From positions 20,734-84,733 of the forward strand of contig CAILBC010000030.1 in assembly GCA_903832325.1 (NCBI GenBank): DNA of 64,000 bases, given 5' to 3'. This document shows, piece by piece, positions 54,399 to 63,863 of this stretch. The DNA comes from an uncultured Sphingomonadales bacterium (GTDB lineage: Bacteria > Pseudomonadota > Alphaproteobacteria > Sphingomonadales > Sphingomonadaceae). The position numbers and the translations under genes were made by a program. The stretch's first letter is position 1. Each line of letters begins with the position of its first letter. Under the pieces are notes generated by a model, which was not told the DNA's origin, made no database searches, and was given only the letters and a program-made list of their open reading frames with translations.

Positions 54399-56188
54399 CC
54401 GTGCCTGCATCGGCGCAAAGCGATCCGCTGCTGGCCGATCTGACCGGGCCCGGCATGCCGTTCGAATTGGCCGAGCTTCGGGGTGAGGTGCCTGGGGAGG
54501 TGCCTGGGGAGGTGCCTGGGGAAGTGCCTGGGCGCGCGCACCGGCGCGCGCATGGCGGGGGGCGCGGTTTTGCCAAGGCGCCGCCGGACCTGAATCTGAT
54601 GATCGAGGCTGCGCGGCGCCACGGCGCGCGCACGGCGATTGTCGATTGGCGCGATGATGGCAGCGAACGGCGCACCAGTTTCGATGCGCTGTTTGCCGCG
54701 CGCGATGCGCTGGCGGCGCGGCTGGGCGATTGCCGGGGGCAGCGGATCGCGATCTGCATGCACAATCGCGCCGAATGGATGATCGCCTTTCTGGCGGTGC
54801 TGCGCGCCGGGGGCGTTGCGGTGCTGTTCAACAGCCGCGGCGCGCCGGCCGAATTGGTGACCATGGTCGAAGAAGTCACGCCCGCGCTGATCTTTGCCGA
54901 CACCCGCGCCGCCGAAGGGCTGCGCGCCGGGGGCCATGCCGGGCAAATCGTCGATCTGACAGGTGTCGACTTTGCTGCGCCGGATACGCTGCCGGATACG
55001 CTGCCGGATACGATTGTTGCCGTGCCGCAGGGCGCGCCGGCCGCGGCGCACCGGGCCGATCACGATGATCCGGCGGCCATCCTGTTCACATCGGGCACGA
55101 CCGGGCGGCCGCGCGGGGTGGTGTTGACTCATCGCAATCTCGTGACCGGGCTGATGACGGTGCAGCTTTCGGGGCTGATGGTGCTGCATGGCATTGCCCG
55201 CGCGCAGGGCCTGGCGGTCGAAACGATCCTGGCGCACATGCCGCAGCAGGCAACGCTGCTGGTCTATCCGCTGTTCCACATTTCGGGGCTGGGATCGGGG
55301 TTCCTGTCGCCGCTGATGGCCGGGACCAAAGTCATCATCCTGCGCCGCTGGAACCCGCCCGAGGCGCTGCGCCTGATCGCGGACGAAGGCGTGACAATGC
55401 TCACCGGCGTGCCGACCATGCTGTGGGACCTGCTGCGCGTGGTGGAACAGGGCGGATCGTCCGCGGCGCTGGCCAGCCTGCGCAATGTGGCCAGCGGCGG
55501 GCAGGCGCTGCCGGTCAATCTGCTCGATGCCATTCGCAAGGTCTGCCCCCAGGCGATGATGGGCACCGGCTATGGTATGACCGAATGCGCCGGCGCGCTG
55601 GCGCAGGCAGTGGGCGAGGATTTCCTGCGCAAACGCGCCTCGGCCGGGCGTGTGCTGCCGCTGGCCGATGTGCGCATCGTCGCGCCCGATGGCACTGTGC
55701 AGGGCCCGGGCGAAACCGGCGAAATCCAGGTGCGCGGGCCCTTCGTGATGCAGGGATACTGGAACCGGCCCGAAGCCACCGCGGCCGCCTTTACCGATGA
55801 TGGCTGGCTGCGCACCGGCGATGTCGGCTTTGTCGATGAGGAACATTACATCTTCATTGTCGACCGGGTGAAGGACATGGTCATTTCGGGCGGAGAAAAC
55901 ATCTTTTGCGCCGAAGTCGAACGCGTGCTGGGTGAACAGCCCGGCGTGCTGGAATGCGCGGCGTTCGGCCTGCCCGATGAACGGCTGGGCGAACGGCTGG
56001 TGGCGGTGGTGCGCGGTGACGCGCTCGATCCCGCCGCGCTGATCGAGGCGGTGGCGCTGGGCCTTGCGCGCTACAAGGCGCCCGCCGAAGTGGTGATTGC
56101 CGATCGCGCCCTGCCGCGCAACGCACTGGGAAAAGTTGACAAAAAGGCGCTGCGCCAGTCGTGGCCCGCCATCCTTGCGGAGAATTGA
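54395..56188 (+). CDS. AMP-dependent acyl-CoA synthetase
   Basis: The 597-residue protein has the AMP-binding motifs ILFTSGTTGRPRGVVLTH (about 228), YGMTECAG and DGWLRTGDVGFVDEE. The C-terminal catalytic lysine is in LPRNALGKVDKKAL. It activates a carboxylic acid as CoA thioester in the cytoplasm. Near the N-terminus is a four-fold VPGE repeat from a 12-bp DNA repeat (54483-54530), and a DTLP repeat near residue 200; both are unusual insertions. It overlaps the leader ORF and is followed by the amidohydrolase after 2 bp. Confidence 0.9.
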   Translation: MTVPASAQSDPLLADLTGPGMPFELAELRGEVPGEVPGEVPGEVPGRAHRRAHGGGRGFAKAPPDLNLMIEAARRHGARTAIVDWRDDGSERRTSFDALFAARDALAARLGDCRGQRIAICMHNRAEWMIAFLAVLRAGGVAVLFNSRGAPAELVTMVEEVTPALIFADTRAAEGLRAGGHAGQIVDLTGVDFAAPDTLPDTLPDTIVAVPQGAPAAAHRADHDDPAAILFTSGTTGRPRGVVLTHRNLVTGLMTVQLSGLMVLHGIARAQGLAVETILAHMPQQATLLVYPLFHISGLGSGFLSPLMAGTKVIILRRWNPPEALRLIADEGVTMLTGVPTMLWDLLRVVEQGGSSAALASLRNVASGGQALPVNLLDAIRKVCPQAMMGTGYGMTECAGALAQAVGEDFLRKRASAGRVLPLADVRIVAPDGTVQGPGETGEIQVRGPFVMQGYWNRPEATAAAFTDDGWLRTGDVGFVDEEHYIFIVDRVKDMVISGGENIFCAEVERVLGEQPGVLECAAFGLPDERLGERLVAVVRGDALDPAALIEAVALGLARYKAPAEVVIADRALPRNALGKVDKKALRQSWPAILAEN

Positions 56189-56190
56189 CC

Positions 56191-57060
56191 ATGGGCATGC
56201 CCACCGACATCAAGATCATCGATACCATGATGGGCATCCCGGATGCGGAAGACCGCTCGGAATGGTTTGCCTCGTTCCGCCCGCTGATCAAGGATCAGCA
56301 GACGCTGCAGCAATTCGCGATGCCCGCGCAATACATGTTCAAGGACATTCCGCAGACCGGGCAGCAGGATGATTACATCCGCTGGACCGTCGAACAGATG
56401 GACAAGCACAATATCGAGCGCGCGCTTGTCGGGTGGAACGACAATGCCACTTCGCGCCGCGCAAAAGAGCTCCATGCCGACAGGTTCTTCTTTGACCTGC
56501 CCTGCGATCCCAATGCCGGGATGGAAGACGTGCGGCGGATCAGGCGGATCCATGCCGAAGTCGGCCTGTCGGCGATCAGCGTGTTTCCCTCGGGCACGCT
56601 GCCGCAAGTGGCGATCAACCACAAATACATGTTCCCGCTTTACGCCACGGCCTGCGAACTGGGCCTGCCGATCCTGCTCAATGTCGGCATTCCGGGCCCG
56701 CGCATCCCGATGGAAACGCAGAAAGTCGAACATCTTGATGAAGTCTGCTGGTTTTTTCCGGACCTGAAAGTGGTCATGCGCCACGGCGCCGAACCGTGGG
56801 AGGCGCTGGCGGTCAAGCTGATGCTGAAATGGCCAAACCTCTATTATTCCACCAGCGCCTTTGCGCCCAAGCACTACCCCAGGGCGATCATCGATTACGC
56901 CAACACGCGCGGCGCCGACAAGATCATCTATGCCGGCTATTTCCCGATGGGGCTCAGCCTTGACCGGATCATGGGCGATATGCCGAACGTGCCGTTCAAG
57001 GATGATGTCTGGCCGAAATTCCTGCGCGAAAATGCGCGCAAAGTGTTCAACCTTGCCTGA
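56191..57060 (+). CDS. Amidohydrolase family protein (ACMSD/decarboxylase type)
   Basis: The 289-residue TIM-barrel protein fits the amidohydrolase-2 family, which includes aromatic-acid decarboxylases and lactone hydrolases (LSAISVFPSGTLPQ, NVGIPGPRIPME, VMRHGAEPWE). The usual N-terminal HxH metal motif is not evident (it reads IIDTMMGIP), so metal binding may differ. It starts 2 bp after the synthetase stop, which implies one operon. Confidence 0.8.
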   Translation: MGMPTDIKIIDTMMGIPDAEDRSEWFASFRPLIKDQQTLQQFAMPAQYMFKDIPQTGQQDDYIRWTVEQMDKHNIERALVGWNDNATSRRAKELHADRFFFDLPCDPNAGMEDVRRIRRIHAEVGLSAISVFPSGTLPQVAINHKYMFPLYATACELGLPILLNVGIPGPRIPMETQKVEHLDEVCWFFPDLKVVMRHGAEPWEALAVKLMLKWPNLYYSTSAFAPKHYPRAIIDYANTRGADKIIYAGYFPMGLSLDRIMGDMPNVPFKDDVWPKFLRENARKVFNLA

Positions 57061-57077
57061 AGGAAAGGGCTCGTATC

Positions 57078-58145
57078 ATGACCGAAGCGGCAACTGATGC
57101 CCGTACTGCTCCCGTGGCGGTGTGGCAGATTCTGGAAAAGCTGAAAGGCGAGGCGCTGAACGAATGGCGGCTGGCCGAAGTAAAGGGCCGCGCCTCGATC
57201 GCCGAACGCGGGCTGGATATCGGCATTCCGTTCGGCTGGTACCCGCTGCTGCTGGCCAGCGAGCTGGCCGTGGGCGAAGTGAAGCCCTTGCGCTATTTCG
57301 GCAAGGATCTGGCCATCTGGCGCGGCGAAGACGGCGAAGTGCGCATGGTCGATGCCTATTGCAAACATCTGGGCGCACACATGGGCCACGGTGGCAAAGT
57401 CCACGGCAACCAGATCGAATGCCCGTTTCACGCCTGGCGCTATGATGGCAACGCAGGTGTCGTTACCGAAATCCCCTATGCCCGCACGATCCCGCCGCAG
57501 GTAAAGCGCAAATGCATCCGCACCTGGAGCGTGACCGAGGCCAACCGCTGGATCTGGGGCTGGTATCACCCCGATGACGCTGCCCCGCTGTTCGATGTGG
57601 TGCACTTGCCCGAATGTTCCGATCCCGAATGGACCGATTTTGACGTCTATGAATGGAATGTCTGGGGATCGGTCCAGAACATGGCCGAAAACGGCGTCGA
57701 TGTGGCGCATTTCCGCTATATCCACGGCACCGCCAATGTGCCGCTGGGCGAATTGCGCTGGGGCGATTGGGGCCGCGGCGCCGATGTGAAGGCCAAGATG
57801 GGCACGCCCTGGGGCGAAGTCGATGGCTGCATCAGCTATGACACGATGGGCCCGGGGCAAAGCTGGACGCGCTTTACCGGCATTTCCGAAACGCTGCTGG
57901 TCGCCTGCATCACCCCGGTGGAGCTTGATCATGTGCGCGTGCGGTTCTGCTTTGCCCAGCCGCGCGCCCAGGCCGAAGGCGAACGCGCCGGGGTTGCCCG
58001 CGCGATCATCCGCGACATCTGCAAACAGTTCGATCAGGACAAAGTGATCTGGGACCGGCAGAAATACGAAGTGAACCCGATCATCTGCGATGGCGACGGC
58101 CCGATTCCGCAGTTCCGCAAATTCTACGCGCGCTATTATGCCTGA
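57078..58145 (+). CDS. Rieske non-haem iron oxygenase, KshA-like
   Basis: The 355-residue protein has a Rieske 2Fe-2S site (CKHLGAHMGHGG and CPFHAWRYD, about 95-120). The mononuclear iron site is NGVDVAHFRYIHG with D-x2-H-x4-H. The sequence around the Rieske cluster is typical of KshA steroid 9-alpha-hydroxylases and related monooxygenases. No ferredoxin or reductase is encoded nearby, so these must come from elsewhere. Its last 8 bp overlap the amidase start. Confidence 0.9.
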   Translation: MTEAATDARTAPVAVWQILEKLKGEALNEWRLAEVKGRASIAERGLDIGIPFGWYPLLLASELAVGEVKPLRYFGKDLAIWRGEDGEVRMVDAYCKHLGAHMGHGGKVHGNQIECPFHAWRYDGNAGVVTEIPYARTIPPQVKRKCIRTWSVTEANRWIWGWYHPDDAAPLFDVVHLPECSDPEWTDFDVYEWNVWGSVQNMAENGVDVAHFRYIHGTANVPLGELRWGDWGRGADVKAKMGTPWGEVDGCISYDTMGPGQSWTRFTGISETLLVACITPVELDHVRVRFCFAQPRAQAEGERAGVARAIIRDICKQFDQDKVIWDRQKYEVNPIICDGDGPIPQFRKFYARYYA

Positions 58146-59598
58146 TCTTGCGGCGGCGACGGCGCTGCTGGCAGACGAGGACGCGATCGGCCTCGCCGGC
58201 CGGGTGCGGCGGCGCGAAATCGGCGCGGGTGACCTGCTGGAGGCAGCGATCGCCCGCGCCGAGGCGCTCAATCCGCAATTCGGCTTCATCGCGCAGCCCT
58301 TGTATGACCGCGCGCGCGCGGCCCTGGCCGCCGGGGTGCCGCAGGGGCCGTTCGCCGGGGTGCCGTGGCTGGTGAAGGACCTCAACACCGATATCGCCGG
58401 CGAACGCACCGGCAATGGCAGCCGGTTTTATGCCGGCCATCGCGCCACGGTCACATCGGAACTGGTGCGGCGGATCGAGGCCGCCGGGTTCGTGATTTTC
58501 GGCAAGACCACAACGCCCGAATTCGGCCTGACCGGCACCACCGAAAGCCTGGCCTGCGGCCCCACGCGCAATCCGTGGGACAGCACGCGAATTGCCGGCG
58601 GATCATCGGGCGGGGCGGCGGCGGCAGTGGCCGCGGGCGTGCTGCCCGCCGCACATGCCACCGATGGCGGCGGATCGATCCGCATTCCGGCATCGTGCTG
58701 CGGCCTGTTCGGGCTGAAACCCAGCCGCGGCAGGGTGCCTTCGGGCCCTTTGCGGACCGAAGGCTGGGGCGGGTTGTCGGTGCACCACGCCGTCACCCGA
58801 TCGGTGCGCGATTCCGCCGCGATCCTCGATGCCACCCACGGGGTGGAGCCCGGTTCGCGCTATGGCGCGCCCACGCCCGACGGCACGTTTCTGGCGCAAG
58901 TCGGCCGCGATCCGGGCAGATTGCGCGTCGCGCTGATGCTGCACCCGCTGTCGGGCACGGCGGTCGATCCGGCCGTGGCTGCGGCCACCCGCGCGGCGGC
59001 GCACATGCTGGAAAGCCTGGGCCACCATGTGGAAGAGGCTGCGCCGGCGCTGGCCGGTGGAGGGCTCGACAGTGCCCGGCTCGGCTGGGCCAGCTTCGTG
59101 CTGATCGGGGCCTCGCTCGCCGCCGATATCGATGATCGCGCGGCGGCGCTGGGGCTGGTGCCCGGGCCCGATCTGCTCGAACCGGTCACGCTTGGCATGG
59201 CCGCGTTCGGCCGCACCGCCACCGCCACCGATGCCGCGCGCGCCAATATCGTGCTGCAACAGGCGGCGATCGCCGTTGCCCGGTTCATGGCGCATTACGA
59301 TGTGATCCTGTCCCCCACAGTTGCCGCGCCGCCGCTGCCGCTGGGCACGATCGACATGTGCCCCGCCGACGGCTTTGAAGCCTGGGGCCAGCGCACCGCC
59401 GCCTGGACCCCGTTTTGCCAGCTGGCCAACATGACCGGCCAGCCGGCGATGTCATTGCCGCTGGGCATGAGCGAGGACGGCCTGCCGATCGGCGTGATGG
59501 TCACCGCCCGCTATGGCGAAGAAGCCCTGTTGTTCCGCCTCGCCGGCCAGATCGAACGCGCCGCCCCCTGGCGCACCCGCCGGCCCGCGTCGGGTTAG
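58138..59598 (+). CDS. Amidase (amidase signature family)
   Basis: The 486-residue hydrolase has the Ser-cisSer-Lys triad: lysine in GVPWLVKDLN (about 80), the GGSSGGAAAAVAAG loop (about 160) and the nucleophile in DGGGSIRIPASCCG (about 181). It hydrolyses amides to acid and ammonia. It may release a carboxylic acid for the acyl-CoA synthetase. ATG 58138 overlaps the oxygenase stop by 8 bp. Confidence 0.92.
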   Translation: MPDLAAATALLADEDAIGLAGRVRRREIGAGDLLEAAIARAEALNPQFGFIAQPLYDRARAALAAGVPQGPFAGVPWLVKDLNTDIAGERTGNGSRFYAGHRATVTSELVRRIEAAGFVIFGKTTTPEFGLTGTTESLACGPTRNPWDSTRIAGGSSGGAAAAVAAGVLPAAHATDGGGSIRIPASCCGLFGLKPSRGRVPSGPLRTEGWGGLSVHHAVTRSVRDSAAILDATHGVEPGSRYGAPTPDGTFLAQVGRDPGRLRVALMLHPLSGTAVDPAVAAATRAAAHMLESLGHHVEEAAPALAGGGLDSARLGWASFVLIGASLAADIDDRAAALGLVPGPDLLEPVTLGMAAFGRTATATDAARANIVLQQAAIAVARFMAHYDVILSPTVAAPPLPLGTIDMCPADGFEAWGQRTAAWTPFCQLANMTGQPAMSLPLGMSEDGLPIGVMVTARYGEEALLFRLAGQIERAAPWRTRRPASG

Positions 59599-59599
59599 A

Positions 59600-59698
59600 G
59601 CGTGATGCGAAAAAGTGGGCACCGGTTTTTCGCTAAAAATCACGCGTAAACAAAGACTCCTTTAGCATGATGCGATTCTTTCCAATCGCATCATGCTA
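59600..59698. repeat. Two-hairpin dispersed repeat after the amidase
   Basis: The first hairpin is nested (GCGTGAT...ATCACGC enclosing GCGAAAAA...TTTTTCGC, 59600-59645). The second has a perfect 15-bp stem, TAGCATGATGCGATT (59663-59698). The GTGGGCACCGGTTTTTCGC segment is a well-known alphaproteobacterial intergenic repeat. It starts 2 bp after the stop and may end the operon. Confidence 0.8.
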
Positions 59699-59742
59699 TA
59701 GAGTATCCGTGATGACCAGGCGATGGCTTGCTGCCAAATCCC

Positions 59743-59877
59743 GCAGTTGCAAAAACTGCAATCATATACGCCGTTCTCGCACTTGCAGCACCTGCCAACC
59801 CGGCCCATAACGACCATGCCTTTTCAGGCATCCTCTCCCAAACCTTTCAAGGGCCGGCGCAAGTCGGCCCTTTTTTT
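59743..59877 (+). ncRNA. Possible small RNA ending in a rho-independent terminator
   Basis: A hairpin GCAGTT-N5-AACTGC (59743-59759) lies upstream of a strong terminator, GGGCCG-N8-CGGCCC followed by seven T (59851-59877). No CDS belongs to this terminator apart from the amidase, which already ends in a repeat 150 bp earlier. A short transcript is one explanation; a late amidase terminator is another. Confidence 0.35.
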
Positions 59878-59890
59878 GTGCCTGGTAGCT

Positions 59891-59926
59891 GGGCATTGGG
59901 CAGTGGGCAGTGGGCAGTGGGCAGTA
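59891..59926. repeat. GGGCAGT heptamer tandem repeat
   Basis: Five near-perfect tandem copies of GGGCAGT (the first is GGGCATT) follow the terminator. It is a simple-sequence array open to slippage, with no gene over it. Confidence 0.8.
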
Positions 59927-59983
59927 GGGCTGGCGGGCGCGCCCTCAATGCCGGCGTTGCACAGGAACGGGTAACCAATTGAT

Positions 59984-60091
59984 ACCAATGTGCCGTGAGC
60001 TTGACTTGACGCACATTGGTAAAGGCGCGCGGGTAAAGGCGCGCGCGGCGCTTGAGCGTCAACGAAGTGCGATGCGTTTCACTCATCGCGC
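59984..60091. repeat. Paired-hairpin intergenic element, copy 3
   Basis: ACCAATGTGCCGTGAG with facing ACGCACATTGGT (59984-60020) and GTGCGATGCGTTTCACTCATCGC (60067-60089) match copies 1 and 2. The GC-rich linker here contains an internal duplication of GGTAAAGGCGCGCG. Confidence 0.8.
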
Positions 60092-60192
60092 GTCCGCATG
60101 AATTGTGCAGCGCGCAAGTCGCGTTTGATCGCTGGTTGACTGAATGCCCCTTCTTGCTACCCCTGCTGACCGGACGACGGGGGTATTTTTTT

Positions 60193-62007
60193 GTGGGGCA
60201 GGCACAGGACGTGCAATCGGACTGGTTCACCGGCTGGCGCGGTGTGCTGGTTGCCACGGCGGCGCTGTTCGCCTTCCTCGTCGCGCTGTCGTCCGTGGTG
60301 GACCAGACCCGCTGGACGGGACTTTATGGCGATAATGCTCTCGGCACGCCCGGCTTTTCAATCAAACCGTTGCCCGGCCAGGACGCGCTTTTCATGGTTG
60401 TCGCCGTTGATCCCGGCGGCCCTGCGGCGCGATCCGGGGTGCATGCAGGCGATCGTTTCCGCCCTGATCAGCTCTATGATTTCGCTCGAGATTACAGGGC
60501 GGGGCAGTCAATGGGCTTCACCATCGTCAATGGCCCGCACACGCGGCACGTCACTTTGGTGTTCTCACCGGTCCACTTCGGCGAACAGGCGCTGTCCGTC
60601 CGGATCGCAGAATCTGGCGCGACATTTGCCAGATGGTTGTCAATCCTCTTTGGCGGTCTTTTGCTGGTGCGGGGCTGGGGCAATCGTTCAGCCCTGATCC
60701 TGGGATTCGGACTGGTTGGGATCAGCATATATCTTCAGATTCCGGCATGGGCCGAGGGACCGATCGAAACGGAGGCCATGGTAATGGCTTCGGGACTGAC
60801 CCTTCTTGCGGTGTTCGGTTATTTTCTTTTTCCCGTGGTCTTTTATAGCGAAAAGGTTCGTTCGGTGGGGCGCACCGGGCGGGCAATTGTTGCAGGTATC
60901 GCTGCGCTGTTTGTGCTACAGAGCATCGTTCGTGAATGGGGTCTGGTGACCAATCATTCTCACTCGATGCTCATCACCAGTGGCGCCGCGCGAGACCTCA
61001 TCAGCTTGATCGCCAAGATTCCGGGCGTCTACTGGAGCTGGCGCGGCTGGCGCGAAACGGTTGGATCAGACCGCGTTCGTTTTAGCACGATCCTGCTGGC
61101 GCTTTTGACCGGATTGCTTGGCAATATCTTCCAGGCGGCTGATCTGCTGAACGGAACGGCGATCCTGAACGCGCCCCCGAATCTGGCAATCCTGCTGCCG
61201 TTGACCGTCGCGCCGCGGGTCTTGCTGGCCTATGCCGTGCTGCGTCATCGCGTGGTGGACGTGGGTTTCGCGTTCAATCGCACGCTGGTCTACGGTACAT
61301 TCAGCGTAATCCTGCTCGGCAGTTTCGGCCTGATTGAGTGGGCAGTGGAACACCTGCTGCCCGAAGAATGGGTGAAAGCCAGCGCGTGGATCGATGCAGG
61401 CGCGGCGGTGGTGGTCTATCTGGCGTTTCATCGGGTGCATGATGCGGTGGAGCACCGGGTGGAACACTTGTTCTTTGGCCAGTGGCAGGCGAACGAGGAT
61501 GCGCTGCGCCGGTTTGTCGCTTCGGCAGCGCATTTCGAGGACCCGCGCGCCTTGGCGCGGGGGTTTGCCGTCGAACTGGCGCGGTTTGGCGGTAATGCGC
61601 GGGTGGCGCTCTATCGGCGCGAAGCCGGCGTGCTGGACCGCGTGGCGGGCAATTGGGACAATGCGCCGCGCGATTTTCGCGAAGACAATCCGGCCTTCGC
61701 GCTGATGCGCGCCGAACGCACGCCACTCGATCTCACCGAAACGCGCACCGGCCTGCCCGGCGTGCTGGCGCTGCCGATGCTCGATCATGGCGCGCTGGCC
61801 GGGCTGGTGCTGATGGACCTGAAGAACAACGAGGCGCTGTACCGGCCTGATGAAATGACCCTGCTGGGCCGGGCCGCGCACGAAGTCGGGCTGGCGCTGG
61901 CGGCGCTGCAGGCGCGCGCCACCGATGCCGAGGTGCACCGCTTGAAGGTCAAGAATGCGGAACTGCATGCAGTCATCGCCGGATGGCAGGAAAGGGCAAG
62001 CGCATGA
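60193..62007 (+). CDS. Membrane protein with PDZ-like and GAF-like domains, paralogue 1
   Basis: The protein of about 604 residues begins near WFTGWRGVLVATAALF. A membrane segment is followed by a PDZ-like extracytoplasmic domain (VVAVDPGGPAARSGVHAGDRF), seven or eight membrane segments and a cytoplasmic GAF-like domain (VALYRREAGVLDRVAGNW ... LPMLDHGALAGLVLMDLKN). No kinase or output domain follows. GTG 60193 or 60211 is likely, by comparison with the next gene; a TTG at 60052 lies in the repeat element. The function is unknown, perhaps signal sensing. It overlaps the paralogue by 4 bp. Confidence 0.7.
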   Translation: MGQAQDVQSDWFTGWRGVLVATAALFAFLVALSSVVDQTRWTGLYGDNALGTPGFSIKPLPGQDALFMVVAVDPGGPAARSGVHAGDRFRPDQLYDFARDYRAGQSMGFTIVNGPHTRHVTLVFSPVHFGEQALSVRIAESGATFARWLSILFGGLLLVRGWGNRSALILGFGLVGISIYLQIPAWAEGPIETEAMVMASGLTLLAVFGYFLFPVVFYSEKVRSVGRTGRAIVAGIAALFVLQSIVREWGLVTNHSHSMLITSGAARDLISLIAKIPGVYWSWRGWRETVGSDRVRFSTILLALLTGLLGNIFQAADLLNGTAILNAPPNLAILLPLTVAPRVLLAYAVLRHRVVDVGFAFNRTLVYGTFSVILLGSFGLIEWAVEHLLPEEWVKASAWIDAGAAVVVYLAFHRVHDAVEHRVEHLFFGQWQANEDALRRFVASAAHFEDPRALARGFAVELARFGGNARVALYRREAGVLDRVAGNWDNAPRDFREDNPAFALMRAERTPLDLTETRTGLPGVLALPMLDHGALAGLVLMDLKNNEALYRPDEMTLLGRAAHEVGLALAALQARATDAEVHRLKVKNAELHAVIAGWQERASA

Positions 62008-63863
62008 CCGGGACGACCCGGCACGAGCCGGACCGGTTTGCCTGGCTGTTCACCGGCTGGCGTGGAATTGCTGTCGGCCTGGTCGCCGCTCTTGCAATTG
62101 CGATCACGGGCGCGAACGCGATCGACAGTCTGCGTCTGGTCGGGGCCTATGGCGCGAACGGCCTGGGCACGCGCGGCTTCACATCCGAAAACCTGCCGGA
62201 AAATCCAGGCGTCGAGCGAATTACCGGTGTTGCCAAAGGCGGTGTTGCGGATCGGGCGGGGCTGCGTCCGGGCGCGCTTGTCCGCCTTGATCGGCCTTTC
62301 GAAGCCCACGCGCTGCTGCAAGCGGGCCGCGCGATCGGCCTGACGATCGAGCCCGACGGCGCCGCGGCGAAAAGTCAAAAGCCACGCCATGTGATCATCA
62401 CGACAAGCCCGATGCGGTTTGCCGATCTTTCGCCGGTCGAACAGGTCAGCGGCTGGACCACTGTGTTGCAGCTATGGCTCGGCCTCTCAATCGGGATACT
62501 CGCGCTTGCCCGCGGCTGGGGTCGCTTGTCATCGGTCGCGTTCGGCATTGGCATGCTGGGTTGGGTGGTTACCATTGCCGTGCCATCGTGGGCAACCGGA
62601 CCGGCGGCCGCGGCCGCGATGTTGTTCGGGGCCGCCGTTGTTTCGTTTGCAGACGCCGGGATATTTCTGTTTCCGGCTGTGCTCTATGCTGAACGGGTCG
62701 GTCCGCCGTCGCGCCGGTGGATTCCGGCGTTTGTCCTGGTCGGTTTGTCGTGCGTGCCGGTGTTCGGGCTTCAGGCATGGTTCGAATTTCACGACGCGAG
62801 TTACGAACTGGTTGCCAACCAGCGGACCGGATCGCCCCTGTTGTTGCTGCTGCTGGACGCGCATGCGCTGTATTGGAGCAGGCGCGGCGGTCGCGATGCA
62901 ACCGGCGCCGACCGCCAGCGCTTTGCCACGATCTTTTACGGTTACGCCTTCGGCATCGCTTACAGCGTGCTGGAAATCGCTTTTGGCGCAGGGCTCGGCG
63001 ATCAGTTGCCGGCGCTCAGTCCCGTGCTTGCCGCCGCCCTCACGCTTATCGGCGGCCTGCTGAATCCGCTGGTTCTGGCCTATGTCGCCTTGCGCAGCCG
63101 GGTCATCGATATCGACTTCGCCTTGAACCGCACCGTGGTCTATGGCGTGTTCAGCGCGATTCTGCTCGGTGGGTTCGGCTTCGTCGAATGGGGCTTTGAA
63201 CATCTTCTGCCCGAAGAATATGTCAAGGCGAGTGCGTGGATCGATGCAGGCGCGGCGGTACTGGTCTATCTGGCGTTTCATCGGGTGCACGATGCGGTGG
63301 AGCACCGGGTGGAACACCTGTTCTTTGGCAAGTGGCAGGCGAACGAGGATGCGCTGCGCCGGTTTGTTGGATCGGCAGCGCATTTCGAGGATGAACACGC
63401 GCTGGCGCGGGGGTTTGCCGACGAACTGGTGCGGTTTGGCGGGGAAGCGCGCGTCGCGGTTTATCGCCGCAACGAGGGCGTGCTGGACCGCGTGGCGGGC
63501 AATTGGGACAGTGCGCCGCGCCATTTTCGCGAAGACAATCCCGCCTTCGCGCTGATGCGGGCCGAACGCGCGCCACTCGATCTCACCGAAACGCGCACCG
63601 GCCTGCCCGGCGTGCTGGCGCTGCCGATGCTCGATCATGGCGCGCTGGCCGGGCTGGTGCTGATGGACCTGAAAAACGACGAGGCGCTGTACCGGCCCGA
63701 TGAAGTGGCGCTGCTGGGATGGGCCGCGCACGAGGTGGGCATTGCACTGACCGCGCTGCAATCGGCGCAGATGGCCAGCGACTTGCGCGCGGCGCGTACG
63801 CAAGTGGCGCAGCTATCTGCGATCCTGTCCGAGCGCCAGGCGATCACCGCCCCCGGTTATTAG
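62004..63863 (+). CDS. Membrane protein with PDZ-like and GAF-like domains, paralogue 2
   Basis: The 619-residue protein repeats the layout of paralogue 1: WLFTGWRGIAVG and a membrane segment, a PDZ-like domain (GVAKGGVADRAGLRPGALVRL), several membrane segments and a GAF-like end. The C-terminal 230 residues are almost identical to paralogue 1, while the N-terminal parts differ. The start ATG 62004 sits in an ATGA overlap, so the two are co-translated and may form a heteromer. An IS element begins right after the stop. Confidence 0.75.
   Translation: MTGTTRHEPDRFAWLFTGWRGIAVGLVAALAIAITGANAIDSLRLVGAYGANGLGTRGFTSENLPENPGVERITGVAKGGVADRAGLRPGALVRLDRPFEAHALLQAGRAIGLTIEPDGAAAKSQKPRHVIITTSPMRFADLSPVEQVSGWTTVLQLWLGLSIGILALARGWGRLSSVAFGIGMLGWVVTIAVPSWATGPAAAAAMLFGAAVVSFADAGIFLFPAVLYAERVGPPSRRWIPAFVLVGLSCVPVFGLQAWFEFHDASYELVANQRTGSPLLLLLLDAHALYWSRRGGRDATGADRQRFATIFYGYAFGIAYSVLEIAFGAGLGDQLPALSPVLAAALTLIGGLLNPLVLAYVALRSRVIDIDFALNRTVVYGVFSAILLGGFGFVEWGFEHLLPEEYVKASAWIDAGAAVLVYLAFHRVHDAVEHRVEHLFFGKWQANEDALRRFVGSAAHFEDEHALARGFADELVRFGGEARVAVYRRNEGVLDRVAGNWDSAPRHFREDNPAFALMRAERAPLDLTETRTGLPGVLALPMLDHGALAGLVLMDLKNDEALYRPDEVALLGWAAHEVGIALTALQSAQMASDLRAARTQVAQLSAILSERQAITAPGY

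Noticed and set aside
60052..60192. N-terminal extension of the first PDZ protein from TTG 60052
   Set aside because: It runs through the paired-hairpin element and a T-rich run and has no counterpart in the paralogue.
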